Shown: positions 53,402 through 63,106, numbered from the stretch's first letter. The stretch is DNA of 64,000 nucleotides from Saprospiraceae bacterium (GCA_016712145.1 JADJRO010000003.1:372001-436000); one strand, 5' to 3'. Translations and numbers: made by a program. Notes: generated by a model from the letters alone, not told the origin.

Positions 53402-55003
53402 CTATTTCTTTATCCCACTCAATATTTTCAAATCGTTGTTTGCCTTTTCATCTTTTGGATCTAAACTTAATACCAGATTGTAATAATTTTTAGCCATCTC
53501 GTATTCTGAGATTTGTACATTGTATACAGCCAGATAGGTATACGCATAAATCAATTTGGTTTTGTTTTTTACAGGATCCACTGAAGCAAGTTCAATGTAT
53601 TTTTCATAGTATGGTTTTGCTAAATATAATTTCTTCGTAGTTGAGGTATCAATTAAATCATTGATTTGTGCGCGTGTCAACCAACCAAAATCATATTTAG
53701 GACTCAGGGTAAGTACAGTGGCATAGGTACTATCTGCTTTTAAAAGTTTATTTTGATTTTTTTGTGTTAGACCAAGATAGACCAATTCACTAACAGTCAA
53801 GGGTGCTTGCATTGATTTTTCAAGGTACCAGAATTCAGCTTTTTCAAATTTCTTAGCATCGTAAAATGCTTTAGCCAATAAACCAGTAATTTCAAGTTTG
53901 CGTTCAGGTTGTAATTCAATTACTTTATTGTAAAACATAGCCGCAGTATCCATTAAATTTAATTTAGCAGCGGCTTTAGCTGCAAATTCATAATCGGAAG
54001 GATAGGATTTACGCTCTAAAGTATCTTTACTAATGCCATTAAAAAGTAAATAACTTTGATTTAATGAGTTTTTAGCATCATTCACTTCAAAATAAGACCA
54101 GGCTAACCAACGGTGAATGGTATATTGTTCCGGATTGCTTTCAATAATTTTAGTACCTTCTTCAATGGCACGATTGTAATCTTTTGCAGTATAACATAAG
54201 AATTTTACCAAGCGAACTTTTGCATCGATGTCAGAACCGGATAAAGCCACATACTTTTCAAGGATTGGGACTACTTTTTCAAATTTGCGGGTTCTGATAT
54301 ACAATTCATAAAGATCTTTATAAGCCAATGCATAATCCGCTTTGATTTTAATTGCATTTTCAAGTCTTTGGGTTGCAAGGTCAACTTGTTGTCCCGAAGC
54401 CCAAATTCTGGCCATTTTTACATAGATTTCTGGATCATTTACATCTTTTTCTATTGCTGTTTCATAAGATGTCATGGAATTACCCAGATCTCCTTTTGCC
54501 TGATAGGCATCCCCCAAATAAATCCAGTATTTGGATTGTTTTGGATTCAAATCTCTGGCTAAACTTAAATACTTAAGGGCAGTTTCAGCATTGGGTTTTG
54601 TATTATACAAGTAAGCCGCACCAACTAAAGCCTGAATTTGGTGGTTTTTTGAATTCCCTTTTAATGCAGTTTCAAAATGTTTTTTAGCCGCTTCTGCTTT
54701 GTTTTCATCGATATCCAACCTTCCAAGGCCTATATGGCATTGATCGCATTTTGAACTGATGCTTAAACCTTTATCATATGCTTTCCGGGCTTCTGATTTT
54801 TTATCAAGATTGTAATAGACTTCCCCGATATAGTAATAGTAAATCGGGTTTTTTGCATCCGAAACGGCAAGTTTATTGAAAGTCGCTAAGGCGGCTGTAA
54901 AATTCTCGTTTTCCAATTGTTTGATCCCTTCTTGCAGATTTTGGGCCTTTCCAGCCATAAAAATGCAAATAAAGGCAATTGCAAGAGACAGACTCTTTCT
55001 CAT
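53402..55003 (-). CDS. TPR-repeat protein
   Basis: A 533-residue periplasmic or envelope protein. The start is the ATG at 55003 (MRKSLSLAIAFICIFMAGKAQ signal peptide), 28 bp after a TATTTTTG box; a longer in-frame ATG at 55084 would place a hydrophilic leader first. About 11-12 tetratricopeptide repeats fill the rest (for example NPIYYYYIGEVYYNLDKKSE, SKYWIYLGDAYQAKGDLGNS). It is probably a scaffold. Such genes often sit beside a PstS-like lipoprotein and ExbBD/TonB genes in Bacteroidota; the lipoprotein is present here. Confidence 0.85.
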   Translation of the reverse strand: MRKSLSLAIAFICIFMAGKAQNLQEGIKQLENENFTAALATFNKLAVSDAKNPIYYYYIGEVYYNLDKKSEARKAYDKGLSISSKCDQCHIGLGRLDIDENKAEAAKKHFETALKGNSKNHQIQALVGAAYLYNTKPNAETALKYLSLARDLNPKQSKYWIYLGDAYQAKGDLGNSMTSYETAIEKDVNDPEIYVKMARIWASGQQVDLATQRLENAIKIKADYALAYKDLYELYIRTRKFEKVVPILEKYVALSGSDIDAKVRLVKFLCYTAKDYNRAIEEGTKIIESNPEQYTIHRWLAWSYFEVNDAKNSLNQSYLLFNGISKDTLERKSYPSDYEFAAKAAAKLNLMDTAAMFYNKVIELQPERKLEITGLLAKAFYDAKKFEKAEFWYLEKSMQAPLTVSELVYLGLTQKNQNKLLKADSTYATVLTLSPKYDFGWLTRAQINDLIDTSTTKKLYLAKPYYEKYIELASVDPVKNKTKLIYAYTYLAVYNVQISEYEMAKNYYNLVLSLDPKDEKANNDLKILSGIKK

Positions 55004-55031
55004 GTTCAAGCTGATTTTATCAAAAATGAGC

Positions 55032-55039
55032 GCAAAAAT
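55032..55039 (-). promoter_or_regulatory. Candidate -7 promoter box for the TPR gene
   Basis: TATTTTTG on minus, exact TAnnTTTG, supporting the ATG at 55003 as start. Confidence 0.4.
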
Positions 55040-55158
55040 AAGATTTTTCATTGTTTCAGTTTTTTCTAATTTCAAGAGATACATTTCCCTTTCATTTGGT
55101 TTGACGTTAATTCAGCTCCAATCGTTCGATTGGCTTAGTTAAATTTTGATTAAGAAAA

Positions 55159-56085
55159 TTATTCGACTACTTTAAAAGGACTCGATTTTAGTTCAATCCA
55201 ACGATCTGTCTGATATAAAGGCAATAAACCTGCCTTTAATAGAACTTTTTGACCAATTTCACCGGTGACAAAAGAGGCAAAACCAATACCAAGGTCAGAT
55301 TTACCTGAAACACTGATAAAATAAAGCGTGCGGGTCAAAGGGTATTTTTGATCCTGAAAAAGATATTGGTCTGGTAGTAAATAACCCATTTGGATTGAAT
55401 CTTTTGGCCTACTGATAGCTAAACGTTTCAAACCCTGAAGACGCTGCTGTTGTTTTCGGTCATCTGAATCACTGAATTCTGACCAATCCACGATTGCAAT
55501 AATTCCTGGATCCTGGGTCAAATAGGTAAAGAGTGCATCTTTATCCTTTAAAGTATAGACGTTTTTGCCAAAACTGTCCAAATTAAATTTTTGCAACAAG
55601 TAATGGGCGATTCCAGAACCGATATCTTCGATAACAATCGAATGGAACGGAGCATTTTTAACTGAAAGTCCTTTGCAAATGGATTCAAACGTTTCATACT
55701 GAATGATAGTATCTTTAGCATTTCTATTTATTAAGAGCGCGACTGCTCCTACAGCAAATGGAAAGAGTCGAGGATGCACCTGATTTTTAATGAAATAGTT
55801 GGTCTCAGCTTCAGTAAGTGGACGGCAGCTGATGGCGGTAGTCATGCTATCCGTTCCAAGCCGTTTAAATACCTCTGTTTCATTAAAATAATTTATATCT
55901 AACTCGGCATATTTATAATTTAACTCAAAAATATCCTCCTCCTGGCTTATAACATATTTTAAGTTTTGATCGCATAACAAGCGCTCATATCCGATCGTTG
56001 GTTGACTGATCTGTGTTTTTTGTTTACAGGATAATAAAACCAATACAGATAAAAAACAGACGGAATAATTCACATGCTTGTACAT
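55159..56085 (-). CDS. PstS-like substrate-binding lipoprotein
   Basis: A 308-residue periplasmic binding protein with lipobox LLSC near 17-20. It has the phosphate-binding-protein layout: FNETEVFKRLGTDSMTTAISCRPLT, an ALLINRNAKD hinge strand, FESICKG, and DIGSGIAHYLL where the Ser-Gly loop would hold phosphate. No pst permease genes are in the window. In Bacteroidota this lipoprotein with a TPR partner is often linked to TonB/ExbBD energisation, so its ligand may not be phosphate. Confidence 0.78.
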   Translation of the reverse strand: MYKHVNYSVCFLSVLVLLSCKQKTQISQPTIGYERLLCDQNLKYVISQEEDIFELNYKYAELDINYFNETEVFKRLGTDSMTTAISCRPLTEAETNYFIKNQVHPRLFPFAVGAVALLINRNAKDTIIQYETFESICKGLSVKNAPFHSIVIEDIGSGIAHYLLQKFNLDSFGKNVYTLKDKDALFTYLTQDPGIIAIVDWSEFSDSDDRKQQQRLQGLKRLAISRPKDSIQMGYLLPDQYLFQDQKYPLTRTLYFISVSGKSDLGIGFASFVTGEIGQKVLLKAGLLPLYQTDRWIELKSSPFKVVE

Positions 56086-56096
56086 ACACGAATAAC

Positions 56097-56606
56097 TTAT
56101 TTTAAAAAAACTTCCAGTCCGCCACCATCCGGAGTATTATGAGAGAATCTGACTTGATCAAAACTTCTGAGCAATTTTTCAACTTCGGCTTTTAGTATTC
56201 CCTGACCTTTTCCATGGATAATTTGAATATAACCAACTCTTCTTTGCAAACTAAATTCAATAAATTCTTTACACTTTTGAATTTGGAATTCGAGAATGTT
56301 TTCATGTGGCGTACCCTGAAACCGTTCCGGAGCAAGTACATTGTAATGTAAATCAATAACATGGCTGATTGCCTTTTGTTTCTGCAATGGCTGAAATCCT
56401 TTCACTGGCTCAGACTCTAAATTTACCAGTTCAATGACGGGTTCAGGTTCCACATACAATTCTAAGTCATCTGCGCTAACCAAAATAATTTCATTGTTAT
56501 AATTTAAACGTGCTTTTCCCGAAGCATCTTCCCCTACAAATCGTCCAATGAGGTCTTTCGATATCACGCGTAATTGATCACCAATCCAATAGTCTTTTAA
56601 ACTCAT
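56097..56606 (-). CDS. Smr-domain protein
   Basis: A 169-residue protein. The N-terminal third has a small beta-domain (GDQLRVISKDLIGRFVGEDASGKARL), similar to the first domain of DUF2027/MutS2-associated proteins. The last 85 residues are an Smr domain with DLHYN (near 85) and the HGKGQGILKAEVEKLL motif (near 131-146), the nicking-nuclease or RNA-binding site. No MutS ATPase part is present, so it is a stand-alone Smr protein. An 18-bp dyad lies just upstream. Confidence 0.85.
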   Translation of the reverse strand: MSLKDYWIGDQLRVISKDLIGRFVGEDASGKARLNYNNEIILVSADDLELYVEPEPVIELVNLESEPVKGFQPLQKQKAISHVIDLHYNVLAPERFQGTPHENILEFQIQKCKEFIEFSLQRRVGYIQIIHGKGQGILKAEVEKLLRSFDQVRFSHNTPDGGGLEVFLK

Positions 56607-56627
56607 TTAAATCGTTTTATTAGGATA

Positions 56628-56645
56628 GGTTCAATGGATTGAACC
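56628..56645. promoter_or_regulatory. 18-bp inverted repeat upstream of the Smr gene
   Basis: GGTTCAAT and ATTGAACC around GG; perfect arms, 22 bp upstream of the Smr ATG. An operator or a 5' leader hairpin. Confidence 0.4.
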
Positions 56646-56895
56646 CATATATAAAAATCGTATTATATAAATAGTGTTGCAAGCTGGTGTTTATGTGTCA
56701 GCAAACCTAAAAAGACGCTCTAAATTACTAGGAAACTTTTGAAGGATCAAAAACTTAACTAAAATATTCTGCGACTCGGCTTACTCGTTCTGGCAGGTTC
56801 CTTGTTGAGCATTTCAGATGCCATTACGAACTAAAATCGGTACCATTTCGCTAAAATTCAGTTTCTCCATATTTTCTTTGAATATCCCTCTTTTA

Positions 56896-56927
56896 TTGCT
56901 TCATTGCTTTATTTTTGTGGATTCCAG
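56896..56927 (+). promoter_or_regulatory. Bacteroidote promoter for the GH97 gene (TTG-N21-TATTTTTG)
   Basis: TTG at 56896-56898 and TATTTTTG at 56920-56927. The predicted start of transcription is about 5 bases before the ATG at 56939, so the mRNA would be almost leaderless. Confidence 0.55.
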
Positions 56928-56938
56928 TTCAATAATAC

Positions 56939-59056
56939 ATGAGAAATTTTATATATTTATTATTCAGCTTATTTTTTATAAATCAAGAAGTATTGGCTGA
57001 TCAGTATTTTAATGTCTTCTCGCCAGATAAAAAGCTTCAATTGAATTTTTACTTATCCCGGGAAGGGATTCCTTATTACTCTTTGAATATGGATAATACA
57101 AGCATTTTAAAGAGAGGTCGATTGGGGATTCAAATTGCATCCGGTGATTCTTTTGATGAAGATTTTGAATTGGAACGGATTGATACCATATCAAAGAGCG
57201 AGCCATGGAGTCCGATTTGGGGAGAAGAAAAGCACATTGCTTCAGAATACATTCAAATGCTTGTGAGTTTACGTCAAGCTAAATATCAGAATCGACTTTT
57301 TCAGATTGAATTTAAATTATTTAATAATGGCTTAGGATTTCGTTATCTTTTTTCTGACAGTACGGTATTAAATAATTTTATTATTTGTGATGAATTGACC
57401 AGTTTTCCTTTGAGTGCTGACCACAAAGCATTTTGGATTCCTGGAGATTATGATACCAATGAATTTGTTTATAGTTATACAAAACTCAGTGACATTCATT
57501 GTTTAAAGGAGCGAAAGGAAAATGACATTTCATTTAAATCGCCAATCAGCGACAGCACGGTGCAAACGCCATTCACCATGAAAGCAAAGGGATCTTATTT
57601 TATAAGCATCCATGAAGCCGGACTCATAAACTACCCTGCGATGAATCTGGATGTTAATCGAAGCGATTTTACTTTGAAGTGTAATTTAGTTCCGGATCCT
57701 CATGGAAATAAAGCTTATTTGCACAGTGGGGATCGAAGTCCCTGGCGCGTAGTTTTATTAGCCCGTAAAGCAGGAGAATTATTAACCAACCGGGTTATTA
57801 TAAATTTAAATGAACCGTCCAAATTGGTTCAAACAGACTATATCAAGCCTGGAAAATTTGTCGGAGTCTGGTGGGAAATGCATGTCGGTAAGAGTAGTTG
57901 GTCTTATTCAAATAAAATAAATTGGAACCATGATTCGGATATATTGAATCCATCCGGAAAACATGGTGCAACCAATGAGAATGTAAAACGATATATAGAT
58001 TTTGCATCTCAAAATAAACTGGATTATGTATTGGTTGAAGGCTGGAATCGCGGCTGGGAAAATTGGTATGGTTCCGGTCTAGAGCATGTGTTTAGTTTTA
58101 CAAAATCGTATCCCGATTTTGATATGCAACTCATGAGTGATTATGCCAAATCGCGAAATGTAAAATTAATCATGCACCATGAAACTTCAGCAGCAGTTAC
58201 AGATTATGAATGGCAGCTTGAAAATGCGTTTCAATTAACAAGTCGCTTTAATTACGGAGCAATTAAAACCGGTTATGTAGGTAAAATTATTCCAAGAGGG
58301 GAGCACCATGACGGACAATGGATGGTAAACCATTACAATCGGATTGCAGCAAAAGCCGCTTCATATAATTTAATGCTCGACGTTCACGAACCTGTTCGAC
58401 CAACAGGATTGCATCGAACGTATCCAAATTTAATGGCTTGTGAAGCAGCAAGAGGTAATGAGTTTAATGCATGGAGTCTTGGAAATCCACCGGATCATGA
58501 AACCATATTGCCGTTTACAAGATTATTAGGAGGCCCTATGGATTACACACCCGGTATTTTTGAAATTAAAATGAATGTATACGATCCCCAAAAAAACGAA
58601 CAGGTTCATACCACCTTATGCAAGCAGTTGGCACTTTACGTCACGATGTACAGTCCCTTACAAATGGCAGCGGATTTAATTGAAAATTATGAAAAACGGA
58701 TGGATGCATTTCAGTTTATTAAAGATGTACCTACAAATTGGGATACAACAATTGTATTGGATGCTGAGCCCGGAGACTTTTTATATATGGCGCGAAAAGA
58801 ACGGAACCAATCAAATTGGTTTGTAGGTGCCATCACGGATGAAAAACCCAGGGAGTTGTCGATAAATTTTTCTTTTTTACATTCAGATAAAAAATATCAA
58901 GCTACTATCTATAGAGATGCTGACAAAGCAGATTGGAAAAACAACCCAATGGAATATAAAATAGAGCAAAGGAAAATAGGTTCAACTGACAAAATGAAAA
59001 TTAAACTTGCACCTGGTGGAGGTTGTGCAATAAGCCTTATTGAAATTAAAAATTGA
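56939..59056 (+). CDS. Glycoside hydrolase family 97 protein
   Basis: A 705-residue periplasmic/secreted enzyme of family GH97, the family of SusB alpha-glucosidase and bacteroidal alpha-galactosidases. Signal peptide to about VLA (21), N-terminal beta-sandwich (25-290, SPDKKLQLNFYLSREG), a (beta/alpha)8 barrel (about 295-585: KFVGVWWEMHVGKSSW, YVLVEGWNRGWENWYG, LMLDVHEPVRPTGLHRTYPN) and a C-terminal beta domain. The HEPVRPTG Glu suggests the inverting (SusB-like) subgroup, but subgroup assignment needs alignment. No SusC/SusD genes are adjacent. Confidence 0.92.
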   Translation: MRNFIYLLFSLFFINQEVLADQYFNVFSPDKKLQLNFYLSREGIPYYSLNMDNTSILKRGRLGIQIASGDSFDEDFELERIDTISKSEPWSPIWGEEKHIASEYIQMLVSLRQAKYQNRLFQIEFKLFNNGLGFRYLFSDSTVLNNFIICDELTSFPLSADHKAFWIPGDYDTNEFVYSYTKLSDIHCLKERKENDISFKSPISDSTVQTPFTMKAKGSYFISIHEAGLINYPAMNLDVNRSDFTLKCNLVPDPHGNKAYLHSGDRSPWRVVLLARKAGELLTNRVIINLNEPSKLVQTDYIKPGKFVGVWWEMHVGKSSWSYSNKINWNHDSDILNPSGKHGATNENVKRYIDFASQNKLDYVLVEGWNRGWENWYGSGLEHVFSFTKSYPDFDMQLMSDYAKSRNVKLIMHHETSAAVTDYEWQLENAFQLTSRFNYGAIKTGYVGKIIPRGEHHDGQWMVNHYNRIAAKAASYNLMLDVHEPVRPTGLHRTYPNLMACEAARGNEFNAWSLGNPPDHETILPFTRLLGGPMDYTPGIFEIKMNVYDPQKNEQVHTTLCKQLALYVTMYSPLQMAADLIENYEKRMDAFQFIKDVPTNWDTTIVLDAEPGDFLYMARKERNQSNWFVGAITDEKPRELSINFSFLHSDKKYQATIYRDADKADWKNNPMEYKIEQRKIGSTDKMKIKLAPGGGCAISLIEIKN

Positions 59057-59140
59057 GTAATTATGAATAATTAAGATATTTGCAATTATTGTAATTCGTC
59101 TTTAAAGTGGAAAGGGATTTTCACGACGAACCAAAAATCC

Positions 59141-59194
59141 TCAATTCGTCATTCGTCATCTGTAATTCGTAATTGACTTTGTAATCCGTAATTG
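59141..59194. repeat. Heptanucleotide repeats, ATTCGTC/ATTCGTA family
   Basis: About seven units of period 7 (ATTCGTC, ATTCGTC, ATCTGTA, ATTCGTA and variants) in the convergent space between the GH97 gene and the next minus-strand gene. It ends 4 bp from that gene's original stop. Confidence 0.85.
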
Positions 59195-59197
59195 AAT

Positions 59198-59829
59198 TTA
59201 TTCTTTCACAAATCGAATGCCTTCAAAAGGTAAAAATAATTTGGAAGGCAATGCAATTCGTCTCCTGCAATTTCCAAATCGATTCCTTTAAAACTCACTT
59301 GGATCAAGCTTGGATTTAATTCAACTTCAAAATAAGTATTACTATTTTCAACATCTTTTATTTTAGAAAAAATATCAGGATACAAGTTATGTTGTAAAAA
59401 AATACTATCAATTGATGGTTTGTCGATTTCAATTATACCGGAGTCATCACTAAAATATTCAGTTTGTTCTTTTCCAACAAAACAAGCCGCGCGAATGTGT
59501 TTCAATAAATAGGGGTTTGGAGCTATTACCTGAATGCGGTAGTTTTTGGATTCTTGAGACTGACTTTTAATATTAAAATCTTTTCCGGCTTCTTTTGTAC
59601 TCTTTAGAATTATTTTAGTTCCTTCTATTGTATAAGTTCCTTCTGCATTCCGGTCAATTGCACCATAGGCATAATAGAATCGAAAGTGGCCTTCCTTATT
59701 AAATTCAAAAGCAGCCGCCATTTCGCGAATTCCCCGAAGGGAGTATACACCAGATAATGTATTTTGAGAAACTAATTTAGAGTTCATGCTAAGCATAATT
59801 AATAAATAAAAAAATGATCGCGTTTTCAA
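59198..59829 (-). CDS. Hypothetical secreted protein with C-terminal frameshift
   Basis: A protein of about 209 residues with a signal peptide (to VSQ near 22). It has a lipocalin-like N-terminal part (LSGVYSLRGIREMAAAFEFNKEGHFRFYYAYG, TYTIEGTKIILKS) resembling small beta-barrel binding proteins. As sequenced, the frame ends at 59206 with an odd tail (LHCLPNYFYLLKAFDL). Adding one base in the GGAG near 59264 gives instead RIALPSKLFLPFEGIRFVKE and a stop at 59198, which is far more protein-like. I take that as the true end. The family is unknown. Confidence 0.55.
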
Positions 59830-59848
59830 AAATTGGTATTTAATTATA

Positions 59849-60337
59849 TTATTTTTTAAAATAAATAGGTATCAAGAGATCGGATTGATATTTGTTGTTG
59901 TAAATTTCTAAAGAATCTTCAAAATAAGAAATGGGATTATAGCATGGCCATTGATCAAAAGCTAAAAGTCCATGCTTTTGATACGCTTGTTTGATTGAAA
60001 TAGATGAAATTCGTTTTCTGATACCTGAACCGGCAACTTGCCATTCCATGTCTAATAATTCTGAACATTTGAATAAGGTATCGCAAATTACAAATTGAGT
60101 ATCTCTTCCTATGAGGTAAGAAAAGCAATTTCTGTTTTTAATTCTGATCGAATCTTTAAGTAGGGTATAGTTGGTTCCAGCCTTGTAGGTTTTGTAAATT
60201 AAGCTATCTAAATCTGAATTTGTAAAATTGATTAGAATCAGTTCGAACCCTGGATTGTTACAATCTTCACGAAAGCAGGAATAATTTAATAAGCTGCAAA
60301 AAATAACCCCAAATAATAGGATTTGTATGCGCACCAA
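59849..60337 (-). CDS. Hypothetical lipoprotein
   Basis: A 162-residue lipoprotein; the lipobox NYSC lies near 18-21 after a hydrophobic leader. Four more Cys occur (CNN, NRNC, VICDTLFKC), so disulfides are likely. Beta-strand-rich, no domain recognised. It is 9 bp from the formate-dehydrogenase stop on the same strand, but a functional link is not implied. Confidence 0.6.
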   Translation of the reverse strand: MVRIQILLFGVIFCSLLNYSCFREDCNNPGFELILINFTNSDLDSLIYKTYKAGTNYTLLKDSIRIKNRNCFSYLIGRDTQFVICDTLFKCSELLDMEWQVAGSGIRKRISSISIKQAYQKHGLLAFDQWPCYNPISYFEDSLEIYNNKYQSDLLIPIYFKK

Positions 60338-60346
60338 TAGTGTTCT

Positions 60347-63106
60347 TTAATTGAGTTGATTTAGATTTCCTTTTCGGATTTTAACACACACTACTTTAAA
60401 TTCCGGACACTTGGCAATGCTATCGCTCACATCTGAAGTAACTATGTTTACAAACAGTTCCGGAAAATGAAAGGTCGTACTAATGACCCCTTGTTTTACT
60501 TCATCTGTTAAATGTGCTTTTATACTTATCTGTCCACGGGCAGATTCAATTATAACAGGATCGTGTTCGGAAATGTCGTAAACTTCAGCATCCTTCGGAT
60601 GGATTAATACGATGTCTTCATGAATGATTTCAACATTCCCCGTGCGACGGGTCATGGTGCCTGCATTGTAATGTTCTAAAACACGATTTGTAGTCAGTAT
60701 AAATGGAAAACCATCCATGTTTTCTATAATTTCAGGAGATTCTACATATTCTTTAAATTCAAATTTTCCTTTACCGCGTTTAAATGTATCAATATGTAAA
60801 ATTTTTGTGTCTGTGCCATCTGGCAAAACAGGCCATTGCTTTCCGTTGTCACCCAATTCATCCCATTTTACTCCTGCAAAAAATGGAACGATCTGACAAA
60901 TTTCTTCCAGTAATGGTTTAGCTGCATAATCAGCTTGTTTATACCCCATGCGATTCATGAGATCAACAATTATTTGGCCATCAACCTTCGCCTCGCCTAT
61001 GGGTTTTACAACTTGTTGTACTTTTTGAATTCTGCGTTCTCCGTTTGTAAAGGTTCCTTCTTTTTCTAAAAAAGATGCACCTGGCAAAACAACATGGGCC
61101 AGTTTTGCAGTCTCAGTCATAAAGATTTCTTGAACGATTAATAAGTCTAAAGATTTAATTGCCTTTATAACTTTATTTGTATTTGGATCTGATTGAACCA
61201 GGTCATCACCCATGATCCAAAGTGCTTTAAACTCTCCTGATAATGCGGCATTATACATTTCCGGAATTTTTAAACCAATTTCGGAAGGAACCGGAGCACC
61301 ATAAAATTTACTAAAGCGCTCTTGAATATCCGGTTGTGTAACATCAAAATAGCCTGCAGTTTGATACGGTTGAACCCCCATGTCTGCCATGCCCTGAACA
61401 TTGTTTTGTCCACGCAAAGGATTTACACCACAACCGGGTTTGCCAACATTCCCTGTGATCATTGCCAAATCTGCAATCAACATAACGGTATAGGTTCCTT
61501 GATAATGTTCAGTAACACCTAATCCATGAAATGCCATTGCAAGCGGTGCAGTAGCATAAGCAATTGCTGCTGATCGTGCTTGCTCGCGCGGTACACCTGA
61601 AACCGCTTCTAATTCATCTATGGGGAGTTTTAAAATATTTTCTTTGAAATCTTCAAAACCTTCGGTTCGGGTATCAATAAAATTTTTATCAACTAAATTT
61701 TCCCTTACAATATAATACAACATCATATTTAGGACAGCCACATTGGTCCCTGGGCGTAATTGTAAATGATGTGTGGCATATTTAGCAATTTCAGTGCGTC
61801 TCGGATCAATTACAATGGTGGTTTTTCCTTTCATTGCATGTTGTCTCAATTTCGATCCGGTAACCGGATGGCCTTCAGTTGGATTTGCACCTATGATTAA
61901 AATGGCTGATGTTAATTTTAAATCTTCAATTGAATTGGTTGCGGCGCCAGTTCCAAACGTGCGTTGCATACCTAAAGCTGTCGGAGAATGACAAACACGG
62001 GCACAGCCATCTATATTATTCGTCCCGATAACAGCGCGGATAAATTTCTGCATTAAATAGTTCTCTTCATTTGTGCAGCGAGCAGATGAAACGCCTCCAA
62101 TAGCATTTGGGCCATATTGTGTTTTAATTTCCGTCAATTTGTTTGCTATGTAATCATAAGCTTCATCCCAACTTACCCGTTCCAGTTCTCCATTTTTACG
62201 AATCATAGGAAATTGCAATCGCTCCGGATGATTATAAAACCGAAACGCATAGCGGCCTTTTAAGCAGGTATGACCTCCATTAACTTCTGCATTGTATGGG
62301 GCTTGTATGCTTAATATCTTTCCAGATTTCACACTCACTTCCAGATTACAACCAACACCACAATATGTGCAAACTGTTCGCACTTTATCTTGACCTACCA
62401 GGGCTTTGGATTGAAATACATCCGATATCGCGGATGTCGGACAAGCTTGTGCACAGGCACCACAGCTCACGCAATCTGAATTCATAAAAGATTGGTCCAT
62501 GCCTTTTATAATCTGACTATCAAATCCTCGCCCCATCACAGACAAAACCAATTGGCCCTGTACTTCGTCGCAGGCACGTACGCACCGGTAACACATAATA
62601 CATTTTGAAAGATCAGAAGTCATATAGGGATGGCTGAGATCTTTGGTTCGATCGAGGTGATTTTTTCCTTCAGGATACCGGACTTTCCGGATGCCAACGC
62701 GTGCAGCAACATCTTGTAATTCACAATTGCCATTGACCTCACAGGTTAAGCAATCCAAGGGATGATCTGTCAACACCAATTCCAAAATATTTTTACGTAA
62801 CTTTTGGATAGATTCTGATTCTGTTGTTATAATCATTCCTTCTTCAACCGGAGTATGGCATGCTGCAACGACTCTGGATTGACTTTGTCCCTGTCGGGAT
62901 ACTTCCACACTACAGACTCTGCAGGCTCCAAAAGCTTCAAGATTTGGCGCATCACATAAGGTTGGAATAAATTTGTAGTCAAAATATCTTCTTGTAAAAC
63001 TTAGAATGGTTTCACCGGGCTGAATTTCAAAGGATTCCCCATTAATACTGGCTGTTTTTGTAAGCGTTTGTTGGAATAGATCGGGAGTCAGAAATTCAGT
63101 TTTCAT
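60347..63106 (-). CDS. fdhF: Formate dehydrogenase, catalytic subunit with N-terminal iron-sulfur domains (Cys type)
   Basis: A 919-residue molybdopterin oxidoreductase oxidising formate to CO2. The start is the ATG at 63106; an upstream TTG is weaker. Order: [2Fe-2S] ferredoxin domain (CDAPNLEAFGACRVC and CHTP), NuoG-like His/Cys cluster (DHPLDCLTCEVNGNC), two [4Fe-4S] motifs (CIMCYRCVRAC; CVSCGACAQACP), then the molybdopterin part with CTYCGVGC-x-n-CLKGRYAF. The Mo ligand is a Cys in ARVCHSPTALG, so no selenocysteine is used. A C-terminal dinucleotide-binding domain ends the protein. No NuoE/F-like partner genes lie next to it within the window. Confidence 0.92.
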   Translation of the reverse strand: MKTEFLTPDLFQQTLTKTASINGESFEIQPGETILSFTRRYFDYKFIPTLCDAPNLEAFGACRVCSVEVSRQGQSQSRVVAACHTPVEEGMIITTESESIQKLRKNILELVLTDHPLDCLTCEVNGNCELQDVAARVGIRKVRYPEGKNHLDRTKDLSHPYMTSDLSKCIMCYRCVRACDEVQGQLVLSVMGRGFDSQIIKGMDQSFMNSDCVSCGACAQACPTSAISDVFQSKALVGQDKVRTVCTYCGVGCNLEVSVKSGKILSIQAPYNAEVNGGHTCLKGRYAFRFYNHPERLQFPMIRKNGELERVSWDEAYDYIANKLTEIKTQYGPNAIGGVSSARCTNEENYLMQKFIRAVIGTNNIDGCARVCHSPTALGMQRTFGTGAATNSIEDLKLTSAILIIGANPTEGHPVTGSKLRQHAMKGKTTIVIDPRRTEIAKYATHHLQLRPGTNVAVLNMMLYYIVRENLVDKNFIDTRTEGFEDFKENILKLPIDELEAVSGVPREQARSAAIAYATAPLAMAFHGLGVTEHYQGTYTVMLIADLAMITGNVGKPGCGVNPLRGQNNVQGMADMGVQPYQTAGYFDVTQPDIQERFSKFYGAPVPSEIGLKIPEMYNAALSGEFKALWIMGDDLVQSDPNTNKVIKAIKSLDLLIVQEIFMTETAKLAHVVLPGASFLEKEGTFTNGERRIQKVQQVVKPIGEAKVDGQIIVDLMNRMGYKQADYAAKPLLEEICQIVPFFAGVKWDELGDNGKQWPVLPDGTDTKILHIDTFKRGKGKFEFKEYVESPEIIENMDGFPFILTTNRVLEHYNAGTMTRRTGNVEIIHEDIVLIHPKDAEVYDISEHDPVIIESARGQISIKAHLTDEVKQGVISTTFHFPELFVNIVTSDVSDSIAKCPEFKVVCVKIRKGNLNQLN

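Noticed and set aside
60347..63106. Selenocysteine formate dehydrogenase or NuoG of complex I
   Set aside because: The Mo ligand codon is Cys, and the Mo-pterin ligand region fits FdhF; no other nuo genes are adjacent.
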